DNA from: Solenopsis invicta
Taxonomy: Eukaryota; Arthropoda; Insecta; Hymenoptera; Formicidae
Direction: 5' to 3'
Length of the DNA: 64,000 bases
Assembly (NCBI RefSeq): GCF_016802725.1
Contig: NC_052664.1
Coordinates: forward strand, 29,343,275-29,407,274
Part shown: piece by piece, positions 11,605 to 26,236 of the stretch
Layout of the letters: each line of letters starts with the position of its first letter
Numbering within the stretch: position 1 is the first letter of the stretch
The notes under the pieces: model-generated
What the model saw: only the letters and a program-made list of their open reading frames with translations
What the model was told of the DNA's origin: nothing
Database searches by the model: none
Translations under genes and position numbers: made by a program

Positions 11605-14600
11605 TTTAGCTCTTTTCACTTGGTCAAAGTGAAAAGAGAAGGTATTACATAAATCTGGAACGATAAGACAATTAAAACTAACTAAAATTTATATCAGATT
11701 GTGCATTGAAGCTGCAAACTGTATTGGACTCGTATCTCGGAGATAGAGATTTGATTGATTAAAGTTAAAACGGGCAATAATTGAGATTGAAGATCGAAAT
11801 TTAAAATCACGTTATTATTACATTAATCAATGACTCATCAACTTTTAAATGAACAATTTTTAATCTCTTTAAAGCAATTTCAATCTTTAACGCCAATTTT
11901 TAGCGAATGATTGAACAACCTTTAATCTCTTCAAAGCCATTTTAATCTTAATTTCTAATGCGTAATCTAATACAGGTTTAATCCTCTAATGGATAATGAT
12001 TATTAACATTTAATTGGAATAGTGCGGGGGGCTGAGAAAAAGAACTGAAAGTTTCTACGACATTATTATTAATGTCTTAAATTAAAAAATTCTCTTTTTG
12101 TGCCTAAGAGTTCTCTTGAGCTGTAACTAAAAAAAAATTATTAGAAACTTTTATTTGATAATTTTATTCTCTTTGTATTCAGTACATTTAACTTTTTTCG
12201 TATTTTAAATGTTCCTATTTGTTCTTTTTAAATTCGTCATGTAAAAATATATAATTTTATAAATTTCTGCTTAGCAAATTTGTTACTTTCAATATTAAAA
12301 TGGGTGATATATGGATGATATATGGGTCTATGAACCCGTACGCTCCAGTTACGCGAGATGTCTTCACCACTCCAGTTAAGGGTTAAATTGACCATTACAT
12401 GGAGAGGATTCAACAAGAATACCCAATTGCCTAGATAGAGAGTGGTTGAAAATTCAATGGTAGCTCTGCAGAGCAATGTAAAACAAAAGATTCAAAACAC
12501 ACAATGAAAACACGTTGAGTTAATCACTTTTTAACAGAATAGCCTTACAAAGATTTAAAGCTATTTCAGAGTTTAAATATACGTAGTAGTGATTTTGGAA
12601 CGTAAATTTCTAACATTAACAATTTCGAATAAATTTCACAAATTTTCCTTTAATTGCATGGTACAATAAACCAAAATGACAAAAAAACTAGCTTTCAATT
12701 CTTATTCATACTAAGATTAAATATTTAATTTTTAACGATTTTTTAACATATATTTATTAAATTGGTTAGAATTTAATGCTGTTGTTACAGTTCCAGTTTT
12801 TATTTTCGTGAGTATACTACGATGATACATTAAACCTTTCGTGAGAAGAAACACTTGAAGATAATACTTTTAGTCCACAGCTCAGGCTGAGTTACATAGT
12901 TTCTTGAAGTTTATTATATTAAACTTGTTATACTAAACAATATTAATAAATCTTTACTACGAATTGAATATAATTTGATATTTCATAATACGATATTATA
13001 TACATGAAAAAGAAAAGAGAGATTTTGATAAAATGTTATTCTCCTTATTTTACAACACACACAAATAACATATGATTTTTTCTTTCTATTTAAACGTTAC
13101 GTACAATGTTATAAAAATTGTGAACATGTACAACATTACTAATTTTTTTTTAATGTTGAAAATTCTCCAGTAATTAGAAATAATTGGAAAAATTATATTA
13201 AAATATAAAATATAAAAATATTATAGGAGCACTTACACTCTTTTATTTATTTCACGCTTTTGCGTAAATTATTATTATAAGATATTTAAGAAAAGTTTCC
13301 ACATATTTCCATTTTTTCAATTTATTTATATACTTTTTAATGTTATTAATACCTATAAATACTTGGTATTTATCAGGGTTCCGAGTAAACACGCGTACAA
13401 TCCTGCATGACAGCCTCAGGCTTTGTTGATTGGTTAACGTGCCAAGTGAGTCTGACTATTACCGGAATGTTATCACTGAATTGTCCGTCACAGCTAGCTG
13501 CAAAGTTGGCCTATAGCCAAAAATCAATAGAACGAGAGCATTTATTGCCATAGATTGTATCTTATCAGCGCACTGTTTGCTTTTGCTTTGCACGTTCATT
13601 AATTTGCTATCTCAACACAGTTTGTTATGTCGCACATATTGTAAACAAACAAGAAAAAATTGGTGCATCTTATCGTATAATGAAACTACAAAATAAACAT
13701 AGAGTTTAACGAAGAAACAAATTCCAGCAATATATGCTGAGCGATTTGTGTATATATTAATCTTCTTTAAATAAATAAGTTTAATTTATATAAAACATTT
13801 ACATGCAGAAAAATTAATATACTGATATTTACAAATTTTTATCGCATGTGTAGCGATCGGCAATGAATTTACTAATTTATTAAAGTTTTATTTTGATTTA
13901 GCTTTTTAAATCAATTCGCAATTATATGTTAACAATGGGTTAAGAAATTAATTTAAAAATAAAATACAATAATGAAAACAGTTACGTCTCAGTATACTAT
14001 CGATAATCCGGTATCGGATTCTTACTTGGAAAAAAGCTTCGCGAAGACATTATGAGAGATTTATTATGTACTTGAAGACGGTTATTTTTGTGCTGCGAAC
14101 ATTAATATCGATTATGCTTTCTAGTTGTCCGGTTTATTTGCTACACCCAGTAGATAGCGCTATGAATTTCATCAGTTTGCCGTAGAGCTCCCCTTTATTA
14201 CTTTAGAAAACTCAAGTTCCACGTAATCCAGTTAACAGCAGCACCTCATACTTAATCGTGTTCAACCGGTGACCTATTCTGCAGGATCCTGACGATAAAC
14301 GGATGATCCCGAGGGAATAATAAAGAAGGGGTAATTCTCGCGGAAATCTTACAACGGGACTCACTCGTTGAGATAACAATATTTTATTCAGTAGTTAAAA
14401 TATTAAATTACCGATGTATCTTCATCTCGTTCTATTTGGCACAGAAATATTCTTGCCAGATTGCAAGTACATTGCGCAATTCTGCTACAACATTACTGTA
14501 GGTTTACGTTGGAACATCTGTATTTACGATATTTCCTTACTTTGCCGCTCTTAGCGCGCATGGTCCAATATTATATTATATTTTTTAATTATTTTATTTT

Positions 14601-16867
14601 TATACAAGTTTATGAACATTATTTCAATAGTACTGCCATCCTGTTAAAATTCTGCAATTCTACAAAAAATTCTACAATTTGCAAGATTGCATTGCAGTTG
14701 CATTCTGATACAGTGTGAAAGGTGGACTTTTATGATATTCGCAATGTACCATATCGTTGTATCAACGCTAAAACTCAATAACGAGAAAACTCATAGTTTC
14801 ACTAGTCAATCATCCTTAAAGTAGCAAATAAATATTTCTGAGGTAACGTATAAACAACACGGGAAGAAGGAATCCGTCTCGAGCCTTATCATACGCAAAT
14901 GTATTGCGAGCTCGTTTGTTGCGTGTTATTGATTTCACGTTTATTTCTTTAACGTAGATGTTATTTTTATTTTATTCCGCGAGTATGTATTACCATAACT
15001 CGATCTTGATAACAATATAATGTATTATTCGATACATATACATATGTATTAAGAAATACACTACATTTGTATTTTATTACGATACAAAAAATTGTTATAT
15101 GTTAGAAAAGGTTTAACGTATACAATTAGTATGTCTAAAAATAATTTTAGCTGTATTAATAAGCTGCACTAATAAACTACGAAAAGTCGCAAACTTTTTT
15201 CAGTAATTATAAAAACAAATTTTGCACACTTTGCAACTCCATTATGTTACACGCTTTTCATGAACACTCTGTAGGTTGCTAAGGCTATCAATTTACTTCG
15301 GTAACATGATAAACTTGACCGTAATCCATCTTATGGCCATTAAATCCAAAGTCTATATACGTATGTATATGTATATATTTATTAACAATCAATAAGGCTA
15401 ACAATGTTATGTACTATTGGCAATGCCGATCGCAATCGGTCACACAGGCGACGTGACGCAATAAGTATAAAAGTTTGCAAAGTTCCAAAGCACTTGAAAA
15501 AAACTAATACTGTAAATTACATTATAAATAAGTATTGTATAAGAGAGTAGAAAAATACCGCATTCACGCATATGAAATTGTCGAAACTTCATAGCTTTAT
15601 CTAGTATGAATCTCGTGTTTACAAGAACTCGACGTTCCCAACGATATTCCTCAAATTTTTCAGTTGAAAAGAAAACAAAAATTAAATTTGCATTAAGATT
15701 AGAATAACATCAAAATACTTTCTCGGAACAATCAACGCTATTTAAAACAAACAAAAAAAAAGATTGCGCTGCTAGATTTTGATGAACAATAATCGCACAG
15801 AAAAATCGTTATCATTTTTACTCTTTAACGGGTAATATTAATTTAATAGTACGCTAAATATAAATATAAATTTACTATATTTTTCTGAATTTTCAAAAAC
15901 AGTTCAAAAGTAATTTATTTTTTCTTAATACATATTGTTAACTATTTTCGTAAACTGACGAGTTTATGAATGTGCAATGTTGTGAAACAAATTTATATCT
16001 TTCAATTCATAATGTTATCATCGTGTGTAATCGCAAGTTAATGAAGATTACATCATTGTACTACATGCAAAAGAGAATATTCACATGTCTTGTAAATGCA
16101 AAATACGAAACGACGCAAATAATTTAAGTTTTTCTGAGCATGTTTAAAAATCGCGAATGTCAATATCGTAGCAATTACTATACAAACATTTTTAAAAGTT
16201 TTGATATGTTCATCGTAAAAGTATTATATTATAATATTAGTTACGCATTTATGAATAGTAGTATCAATTAGGTTTATTGCTGAAGGCATTAGCATTGTTC
16301 ATAGAAAGATATGATACCAGACAATTGACGTTTAAAAATATCTTTGTGTAATAAAATCTTGAAAAACACAATTTTCGCTTCAATTTAGACTAATGGCAGT
16401 TTTCTAAACTATGTTAGAAAAACAGATTTATCAGAAAAATATATATCAACAGTATAATAATAAAAACTTTATATAATCGCAGAATATTCTTATAATAATG
16501 ATGAAGCAAGAATGAGTATAATGTAAATGTTAATGTTATCCAAGTAAATTACGAATGTTATATATACAGAACCGTATTTCTCCATTATGACGTATCGACA
16601 TACGTAATCAAAATGAGTGAATCTTCTAGAGAATCTAGAAAAATGGTATAAAAACGATCACGTCAGCGATATCCTTGCCTTTGCGCATTGCACACGTGGC
16701 GCGATTTGCATCTTTACACGAGCAGGATTTATGCGTTTCCCTCGCGTTAATTTGCATACAGAAAGTCGCGCTGGGAATATATCGTCACTGCGACGTCTCC
16801 CCATCCGGTCGGATCCGCGCGAGTATCGCGGTGGTGACGAATATTTCCATGGCGTTGATTAGCGGTC
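11605..16867. other. Intergenic AT-rich DNA; may include the 3' UTR of the reductase gene
   Basis: No exon with splice signals or recognisable protein was found. The stretch just below 16868 should contain the 3' untranslated region of the minus-strand ferric reductase gene. A possible minus-strand AATAAA (TTTATT on the plus strand) lies near 16273, about 600 bp past the stop codon. Short palindromic words occur at about 14186-14330, but I could not delimit an element there. Confidence 0.45.
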
Positions 16868-19800
16868 TTAGTAATTCGAGATAGTGTTGGTGAAGGTGGC
16901 CCATGTATCCTCGATGGGTGCCAACACGGTGATCACTATGAGGACTGCGGCGAACACGACGATAACCACAAAGTACACACCGAAAATGAACTTCCGCATA
17001 CCGGAGTGCTGTCGGGAAAATATTCAAAATGAGATTTTGTTTGCATACTGATATTTGTTTGTGCACTGAATTATTTTTCGGCGCGATACTGCTCTTCAAT
17101 ATCGATATCAGGAACTGTTGAATGATCTCTATAATTTATATACGCAAATTTGCACGTGTGCCAAATAAGATATTTATATTCTACAAATGTCTCCAATTTG
17201 TTTTACTAATTTCAGTCAAAGCAAATCAAATTCTTTAATATTACTCGATTAATTTGATTTATAAACATGAATATATCTGTTTTATGTATAAAATTGTAAA
17301 ATATCGAGCAGCTGTCTTTTAACGCGTAAAATATGCTTCTCATTAAGTTATAGAATGCGATTAAATTTTGCCATTATTACTGTTAGACTTTATTCACAAG
17401 AAATGCGTTAAAAAAGAGTACAGTTAACAATATCACTTCTCTCGTCTATCTATGTCTCATTGCAATTTTATTAACGTCTCACGGTGGATCGACACGCGTT
17501 AGAAGACAGCTCGATCACGTCACTCTTATTTTAGAAAATCTTACGGGAGCGTCTCGTCTCGCATCTGGATGCACCATTGATCCACGAGAATGCATGTCTT
17601 TCATTGGGAATGAATTCACTCTCTGACTAGCTTGTCTGTCAGAGGCACATCCAAGGAACTGCAATAAAAGCAAAAATGTCACAAATACTACAATCGGAAT
17701 TAAGTCTCGAGTAAGGTGACTGTTATTGGACATTGACATAAATTTCATTAAATATCAGATTACTTATTCATTACCAAGACATTGCTTAAAATTCAGTTTT
17801 TACGTGATTTCCATTTTTCACGTAAATACGCAATAATCTAAAAGAATTTTGTTTTATTGATTCTTTCAAATCTAGCGCAACCAAAATTGTGATGGTTGCA
17901 CATTTGCATTAATAAATTACTTGATTACATTCTTTCGTGATTTTCTCTCGGACTTTTCGAGATTTTCAGAATTTTTTTGCGTGAATGAGAAATAAAAAAT
18001 TCTTACTGTGAGAATGAGATGAGTTAGAACATGGAAGACCACATATGCTGTGAGGATCCAGTCGACCCAATCCGGAAGTTTTGCCTTGTTCAGTCGTACC
18101 GCGAAGAAAAGCGCGATTACTAGTTGGAATTTCAAGAGAAATTAATCTTACAATACATTTATTACACAAATTTATTACATATTTTATAAATATGATATTT
18201 AATGTTATTCTTTATCACCATATCAAACAAGATGAGATTAATATAAACAGAAAAATTCCATTTACTTGTTGCAAAATAATCTTTTTCTGTGGAAAAGCTA
18301 CAAGAGTGCAATGCTATAAATAAAATTCTTTAAATAGCAATAAGCGGGGAAAATGTAATATCGATAAACACAAAATTAAAAATAAAAGTTGGTTTGCTAT
18401 ATTTATAAACTTACAAGCGCATATTTTTGCCACGTTACCGACGAACCAGTGAGCCCAATTGAAAAGAGCTCTTCGTGGTGCGCCAGGATGTGGTCTCATA
18501 GCTGCCATGAAAGGCTGGATAAAGCACAAAATCGTGGTAGCCAGGCCGACGGAAGCGTGTATCGTCTCGGAACTCCACGTGCCCAATTCTACGAATATTA
18601 TCACGAAGGCTGCCAGCGTCATCGACCACGTGAGCACCATAAAGAATCTGTGCCACTTGGGGAAAAATATCGATAAACCTTTATTATAAAGAAAAAAGCA
18701 CGAGAAAAATGATGTAGGACACTTTTGCGTGATTTGAATGTTAATGATGTACGAACATAAGAGTGAGGAATATTATGAATATAAAGCATTCGAATAATAA
18801 AAAATTAATGATGCCATGCAGAACGTTGAAATAAAATATACTTATAGTAGGAATATAAAAATAAAATAATTTTTTTTAATAAAATTATATAATTTTTTTA
18901 TAATACATTGAATATAATAAATCTTGAATGTGAATTTCTTTATGTTATATTTTACTTATACAAGATGAATAAATTAAAAAATTAGTAGTTTACGAGATAT
19001 TCATTATTTTATTCTTGTATGTATATTTCAATATAAAATATAAAATATCTCGTTACTATTGATTTTTTTGTAACTCTAGCTTAATACTTTTATATGCAGA
19101 ATAATTAGAAGAATCAAGTTATATAAAAAAAGATACATATAATTTTAATGCCGTGGTTTCGAGATATTTTATTGATCCGATACTTTTTTCCTCATGTATC
19201 AGTAAAATATAACATAAAAAAATTAACTTTTAAAATTTATAGGTAATAATAATATATGTATAAATAATTTTATTTTTTAATTAATATTTTTAATTATTTA
19301 ATTTTTATATCTATTATTGATTTAATTTGCCTGAAAGTAGCTTTTCTGTCTCTAGAGAATAAATAAATTAACTAATGAGATCTCCAATCTATTAGTAACT
19401 GATAATAATAGCAAGATAGGCAAACTAATCGTGTGTACAATTTTAACAAAGAAGTAGTGCACATACCAAAAATAAATTAGATAATTTAGTACATTTAAAA
19501 ATATTATATATTAAAATTTAAAGAAGTTTAAATTCACTTATAGAATAAACTTAAAAAATTCATACGAAAAATTTGTCTAAAAAATGATTAATGTTACGAA
19601 ATTATTGCAAAATTAATGAATGCAAGAATAACGTGATAAAAGCACAGATAAATTAAGTGAGTTCATTAACCCTCGGAAAATACTTCACATAGCACTGCGG
19701 CTAAGTCATTCTTGACCCGTAATCTATTCTATTGGATAATTGTTCCGCATATGAACATAGTACATAAAACAGCTGTAAAGAAACAGTTTTCGAATTTGAT

Positions 19801-22800
19801 TTTTTATACTCTTGCGGTGAAAATAAAATGCACGAGTAATCTTCAAAAACTAATGAATGTCTATCGTTTTGTGAGTAATTTAGCCATCATCAGAGGTTAA
19901 TATTAATGGCACCTTTATTTCAATGTAATCATTCATTGCCGATAATGAAGGAGAATGGATCGAAGAGCATTGTGCAATTTTGAAAGGGTATGGGAAGTAA
20001 CGTGAAATGGAATATCTGCACTTACAGCGAACCAATGATCCTTTCCACATAACTGTGAGCTGACCCAGGTCTGTCTATAATATCTCGCGAGTAACATCCC
20101 GATGGAGGCTGTGCCGATCCACGATGCCAGCATAAGCGCGCCATGAAGGCGAATCAGTAGGTCACTGGCTGCGGTCCATTCCCCGACGTCAGACAATCTC
20201 TTTGAGGTGCTGGTCCCGACATAGGCGAGATTGTGAAAGTCAACGCCATTTGCTAAAAAAAGTAGAGAAATGATCTATTCGCGAACCATTTGCATTAAAC
20301 TGGAAAACAAACTTCCCGTATCTCGCAGACGTGTTGTATAACGTTACTTTTAATCAATATCCAATAGTCGCGCCAATAAGAATTCCAGAAATCAATCTGC
20401 CTGAATCGCGCTTCATTCATGTTCCTGCTCATTCGAGCAGAAACATAAGGAAGCTATCAAATTTGCAGTTATCGCAACCTGCGACGAGAAAGTCGTAAAG
20501 TTCTTGCACACTTTGCTCTCAACAAAAATACACGGGAAGAGTTAACTTCACCAAGTCCCGCCAACGTTTTCTTCTCTCTTTATTTGAAGAAGTGCGACAG
20601 CAAATTGTTACGTTATAAATCTGGCATTACCGCGTTCGTTAAGCCGTATAACAACCTGTCACCCTGGTTTAGTAGTTAGCAACAGTTATCGCAATTTCCC
20701 TGATTAAATTTTAATTACGTTGGAAATTGTGTATTCGACTTATACGTACATTTTAAGTCCGAGCCGGCGGCCAAGAGGAGATGGTACGGATTGTTGACAA
20801 GGTCGTACGTACGTCCCTGAACGTAGGTGAGCTTATCCCGTCGAAACTTACAGTATATCATGTCGTCTTTGATCGCGCGGCCCTCCAGTTCGACCATGCC
20901 TTCCGGCTGTGAATAAATTGCGAATGGAGCAAGGTCAACAATTAGGCGACGCGAAGAAAGTCGGAATAATTTTAATTGATCATGCGATACGCGCACAAAA
21001 TGATTCTAAAATGAATCACCGTATTTTGCAGAGATATTCCTCAACCAATTTACAATCGACTTTGCCTGCCGGCAAGAAACTTGATTGAACACATTTAAAC
21101 TTTAGAATACGATGAATTTTGAAATATAGAAATTTTACGGTAACCTCGTGTCAACACCCAAGCACTCATTTTAACTTTTCTCTTCAACTACATTTTAACT
21201 ACAATAATAGGTGCTTTGCAAATCGTAAAAAAAGTCGACAGGCTATTACAAGTTAGAATAAGTCTGAAGGTGAGCTTGTGTGAAAAGTAGAGAATAATAG
21301 AGAATCGTTTTTCGAATTGTCGCATGCAAAAAATCTCTCGGGAGGTACTCTAGAGCATTGTAGCATGAAAATTCTGGATATTGACACATAAATCTCGTTA
21401 AATGTTTGATGTTTAATATATTACTTTCAGTGAATGATGTGTGGTAAAATTTTGAGGCCTGGGTATTTAACGGGTGGGTTAATACTGTTAATAGCGAGCG
21501 GCGGAAATACCCTTACACGAGTTTCGTAATTATTTGTAGGGCTTAAAGATTCACTGCATTATCGTAGTGGGAGCGACACTGCCAGCTATGCGGCTAGCAC
21601 AATAATTGGGATTTAATGGGCCAGACTCGTTGCCCGCGCGCGACAGAGCGCAGGGCGAATTAATTAATGCAACAGTGCACCTAGTCGGAGGGCGGTGCGG
21701 AGCATAGTAAACGATACTCACCATCGTGTAGCGTGTATTGCGCCTGCCGGAATTCCAAGACGTGTGTAACATAATTTCGTTACCCTCATTCGTGCACTCG
21801 ACTACGCTGTCTTCACCCTGCGTACCATTTCCCGTATTATTACTTAACCATTACCACTTAATTGTTGATCCGGTAAATTATGCGCTTAATTAATTGCAAA
21901 TACGTCGCATTAATTTTGACAGCAATGACAACGTTAATTGCCAAGTAAATATTACACGTTCGACAACGTTAAATAAACCAGCCTGAGCAACAAAGAAATC
22001 CAATCGCGTCTGCGTAATAACTATTCAAACGCGCATTAATAAATTAAAAAGTGAAATACGATTCCACATACAAATTAGCTAATTAATAAAATATACTAAT
22101 TGTGCGCGCTGACGTTGCGTTTGTAATATTTTACAATTAATATTTGTTGAAGAAAAGTATATAACAGTCCATGAAATCCATAAAAATTTTAGCGAGTTTC
22201 TTTTTTTTTCCAAAAGCAATTACGCCGAAAGGAAGTACTTTGAAAGGCGCGGACAAATATTGCAGCAAGATAATAGAAATCTCCGGAGAGGACCGAAATG
22301 GCAGCGAGAAGCAACTTCACATACTTAATATAAAATACTTTCGCAGAGATTATGCAAGTTCCCGCTTAAATCGTACGAGAGTTTGAAAAGAAGCTGCGCG
22401 GGATACTTTGCGTGCGCAGCGTCGCGCAATTACCATATTCTTATCGTCCGACAGACCGACGGCGACGTATTTGGCACCCTTCCGCGCCTGCATCTCGAAA
22501 TGATATTCGTCGCCCTGCACGATCACGGCCACCACGGCGTCGCAGTTCTTGGTTTTTATGCAGCCTGCGGGCGTGCCGAAGCAGTTCTTCGTGGTGTGGC
22601 AGCCCGTGTAGAACGGGTCTACCTCATCCTTCGCCTGCAACGAGAACACACACCTGGGGATGACGTGGGGAATTTACAGGCGGGAATGCCATCCGCGAGA
22701 TAGTATCTCGTGCGGAACGACGCGATTGCGGAGATTGCGCAACGTTCCTTCCGTCGTTTGATTCGAAATCGTGCGACGACACGAAAATGAGCGAGGCACG

Positions 22801-25800
22801 GGTAAAGGCGTTTTGGACGCTTGTCGATCATCGGGAGACGCTCGGGAGTCTCTTACGCATTATCTTACAAACGTTCAACTTCGATATATCGGGCAGAAGG
22901 GGTGAAGGGAAGGAGACATTCTCCCTCGCTATTACAAACAAGCCGTATAATACAGGGAAGGTTATTTAAAGTGTAGCTTGAAATAGTTTCTCGCGTTGGA
23001 TATGTAAGAAGATAATAAGAGTCTAGTGAGAAAATACAATATATTAAATCATAACACTGAAAAATGTACCAGAGAAAAAAACTACATTCTCATTTTTAAA
23101 TAATTAAAATTTCTAAAGAGAGACTGAACCTTATTATAAATATAAAATAATTTGCAGTGTAGTAAAAAGTATATATTTGATGATCGGATGTATATTGAGA
23201 AATTAAAAGTAATATTATTCTGGTGATTACAAACGTTTATGTAACTTTTGATAAGAGAGAAATATTGAGCTTTGTATTATCACAAGCACAAAAGAAACGG
23301 TATTGTATGATGATATAGAATTAAGATAGTTAACGTTGCATTAACACTTGTCTGTGACGCAAGGATGCCCACGGTTATATCAACGATGCGAATATTAAGC
23401 GTTCGCGCGTAGGATTACTATTGTCGTAAGATCAAGAAGACATACTTATTTCATAATGCAATTGAACACAAAGGTATCGAGCTAAGCTATCTCTGACATA
23501 AATATTATAATTAAGGATTTTTTAGATGTAGCAATGCCAGCTAAAAATTATAGACATTTAAAAACTACAGGTCTCTTAGGTTTTTCTTTTCCTAGTCAAG
23601 AACAAAAAATTTTGCCCGTGAACGCCCGAATTTTTATTCCATAGTTGCATTATGTAACTCGATGAAACAATTCGATATCGTCATACCGCCGTTGCGCAGC
23701 TTTTTTATCACATACAGGATGTTTGGAAAGATCGAGAAAAAACTTATACAACATATTAATGAGATCGAGCAGGTAAAAAGAATCCGTATAAACTTATGTC
23801 CAAAAATTCTTTATAAAAGTTGCAAACTTTTAATGATTTTTATCAATTATGTTATAATTATAATTAATTAAAGAAAAATTTTTCCTTCTACAAGAAGAAT
23901 ACAGGCTTCTATTTGTGAAATTTAATGACTCTTGTCGAACTCTTTTGAATATCACGAATTTGTTATAATTACATTTATTATAATTATTATAACAATTGAT
24001 AAAAATTTTTAAACTTTTCAAAAAAACATTTTCAGACGTATGAAGTTTTTTCAACTATTCACTTTCATTAACGTGTATAAGTTAGGTTCCGACTGTTTTA
24101 GACCTTCTTGTATATAGTAAAAAAAATGCGCAACAACAATATAATAATACTATCTTATCATGTTATGCAGCTGCAGCAGGTCTATTCTAACTTTTAACGA
24201 CAGTTTCGTTACAACGTCGTTGCGTAGTTTTTTTACCATATATTATATCTGTACGCGCAATAAATATCTGTTACAACAACAAAATTATTGTTAAAGATTA
24301 TACAATTTATTGGAACTGCAAAGAAGAAAACAATGAAAAATTTGGCTTATAAAGGTTTATGCAGCGGAAAAGATTATTTTGCCGCAGCTCTAAATAAATA
24401 GCTTTTAAACGCATAAATCCAAGGAAAGTTTTGAACGGATTTTTATTAACGTTTTAATAGATATATGTGAAAAAATTTTGTTAAACTCGTAATCCTACTT
24501 TCTCGTCATATTTGCAAATAAATATCGTACTACAAAATGCGATTTTACGTAAGAACCAAGAGTAAACAAAATATTAAATAATTTTTAAACCAATAAAAAA
24601 ACTGTACTTAATTTTTACACAGATACTCAAACGTGACAATAGAGCAATCTATTCTATAAAATTTTTATATTTTTAATAATGGTTTGTGACACATACATCT
24701 TTAAAGTCTAACAAAATTTAGCAAGATTTAATTTTTGAGTATCTTTATAATATAATATAACAATGTATTGAGATTAATTTTTGTAAATCTAGATATTATT
24801 AATAAAAATATACACATAAAATAACCAAAAACAATAAAACTTTAAATATTTTTGAACAAGAATCGTGTAATTATACATAGAGTGAGTATGTCATTTATAA
24901 TTGTTGTACAATTATCTTATTGTATAATAATTATATTATGCAATTAATATAATCTGTATATATGATTTTTTATTCAATTTTTACAATAAAATAGAAATTT
25001 CTATATGTACCGATATTCTATATGAAATAAAATTCAAGATTTTTACGTTCGGCAAGATTTTGAGACATTAGATGTTTAGAAAGTACTTTGATTAAATATT
25101 ATATACAAATACTGTATAAATTTGTACAAAATTTTAATATCTCAAATTAAATATTGTTGTTTAAATAACGCATAAATAATAATTTAAATAAATATTTAAA
25201 ATTAAAATAACTATTCAATACAATTGTCTCTAATAAAGTTGAAGTATGTATGAATCAGCACGAAATCCTAATAAAGAAGACCTTGTGGAGCAAATCATGC
25301 GCAACAATCCGCAGGAGCTTAGCTCAGAATCGAACGAAAAGGAAATCTGCGGCGAGAGAAAGAGAAGTTTGACGACCAGCCTTCAACTTAGATACGCTTC
25401 GCGAAATCGTGCGTTCACGCTCCGGCGGCCTCGTTCGCTATTACCGCTCTTTGGTGTACTTTTACGCTTTTTATCGCGAACGATCGAGCGCCGTTTTCAA
25501 GGAAAGGCCACTCGTCCGCACGGCAGGATGTAATTATTCAATAAAGCTGTCGTACGTATTGTTTAACTAAGTCAAAAAGCAATTTTCTTTCAACGGAAAA
25601 GTATTCCCAATTCATTTTCCACAGAAAAGTGTTTTCGCAGCAGCGCTTAAAAGATATCGAATCGCGAAGTTATGTCGAGAAGCCTGATAATTTATAGAAA
25701 TTGCACAAGCGATCGATACGTCCTTTCATCTGATCATCTCATTCTCAAAGATCTTTGTAAACTGCAAATGGATTCTGCGTATTTTGATATCTGCATAATG

Positions 25801-26191
25801 TATAATAGAAAGTTGGTGTAATATATAAATGTATTAAGAATTGTATGCGGAATTTGCGATTAACAGGTTTAAATAAATTTGTAAAAAATAGAATATAAAA
25901 AGAAGATTGATAATAATAGCAATGACTTAAATTCGGAGATTCAGATATAATTTGAAGATTTGGTATTCTTATATATTTTTAAAGTTACCGCATGGACTCT
26001 GCTAAGATTTCTCTCAAGTTTCTCTCGGATTTCTCTGAGACTTTTAATAAATTCCTATTTCATACATTAGGGATTAACCCTGCATTGATCGCACCTTCTA
26101 AGTACTGCAATATTTTATTCATTTTTTCTTAATATAATGAAGCATCTTCTATGCAAAAAACTTACAAAATAAATATTTAAAGCTGGTTTGC

Positions 26192-26236
<45 letters not shown>

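Noticed and set aside
14186..14335. Weak inverted words (CCCCTTTATTACTTT and AATAATAAAGAAGGGG)
   Set aside because: The match is short and offset, and the intervening sequence is not palindromic.
19668..19900. Possible TTAA-bounded element starting TTAACCCTCGG
   Set aside because: The proposed right end (AGAGGTTAA) matches too few bases to call inverted termini.
22787..22969. Plus-strand frame next to the DOMON exon
   Set aside because: It is antisense to the reductase intron and has no domain or splice support.
25246..25533. 95-codon plus-strand frame, considered as a transposase remnant
   Set aside because: The first 40 or so residues look protein-like, but I could not match a catalytic motif, and no terminal repeats surround it.
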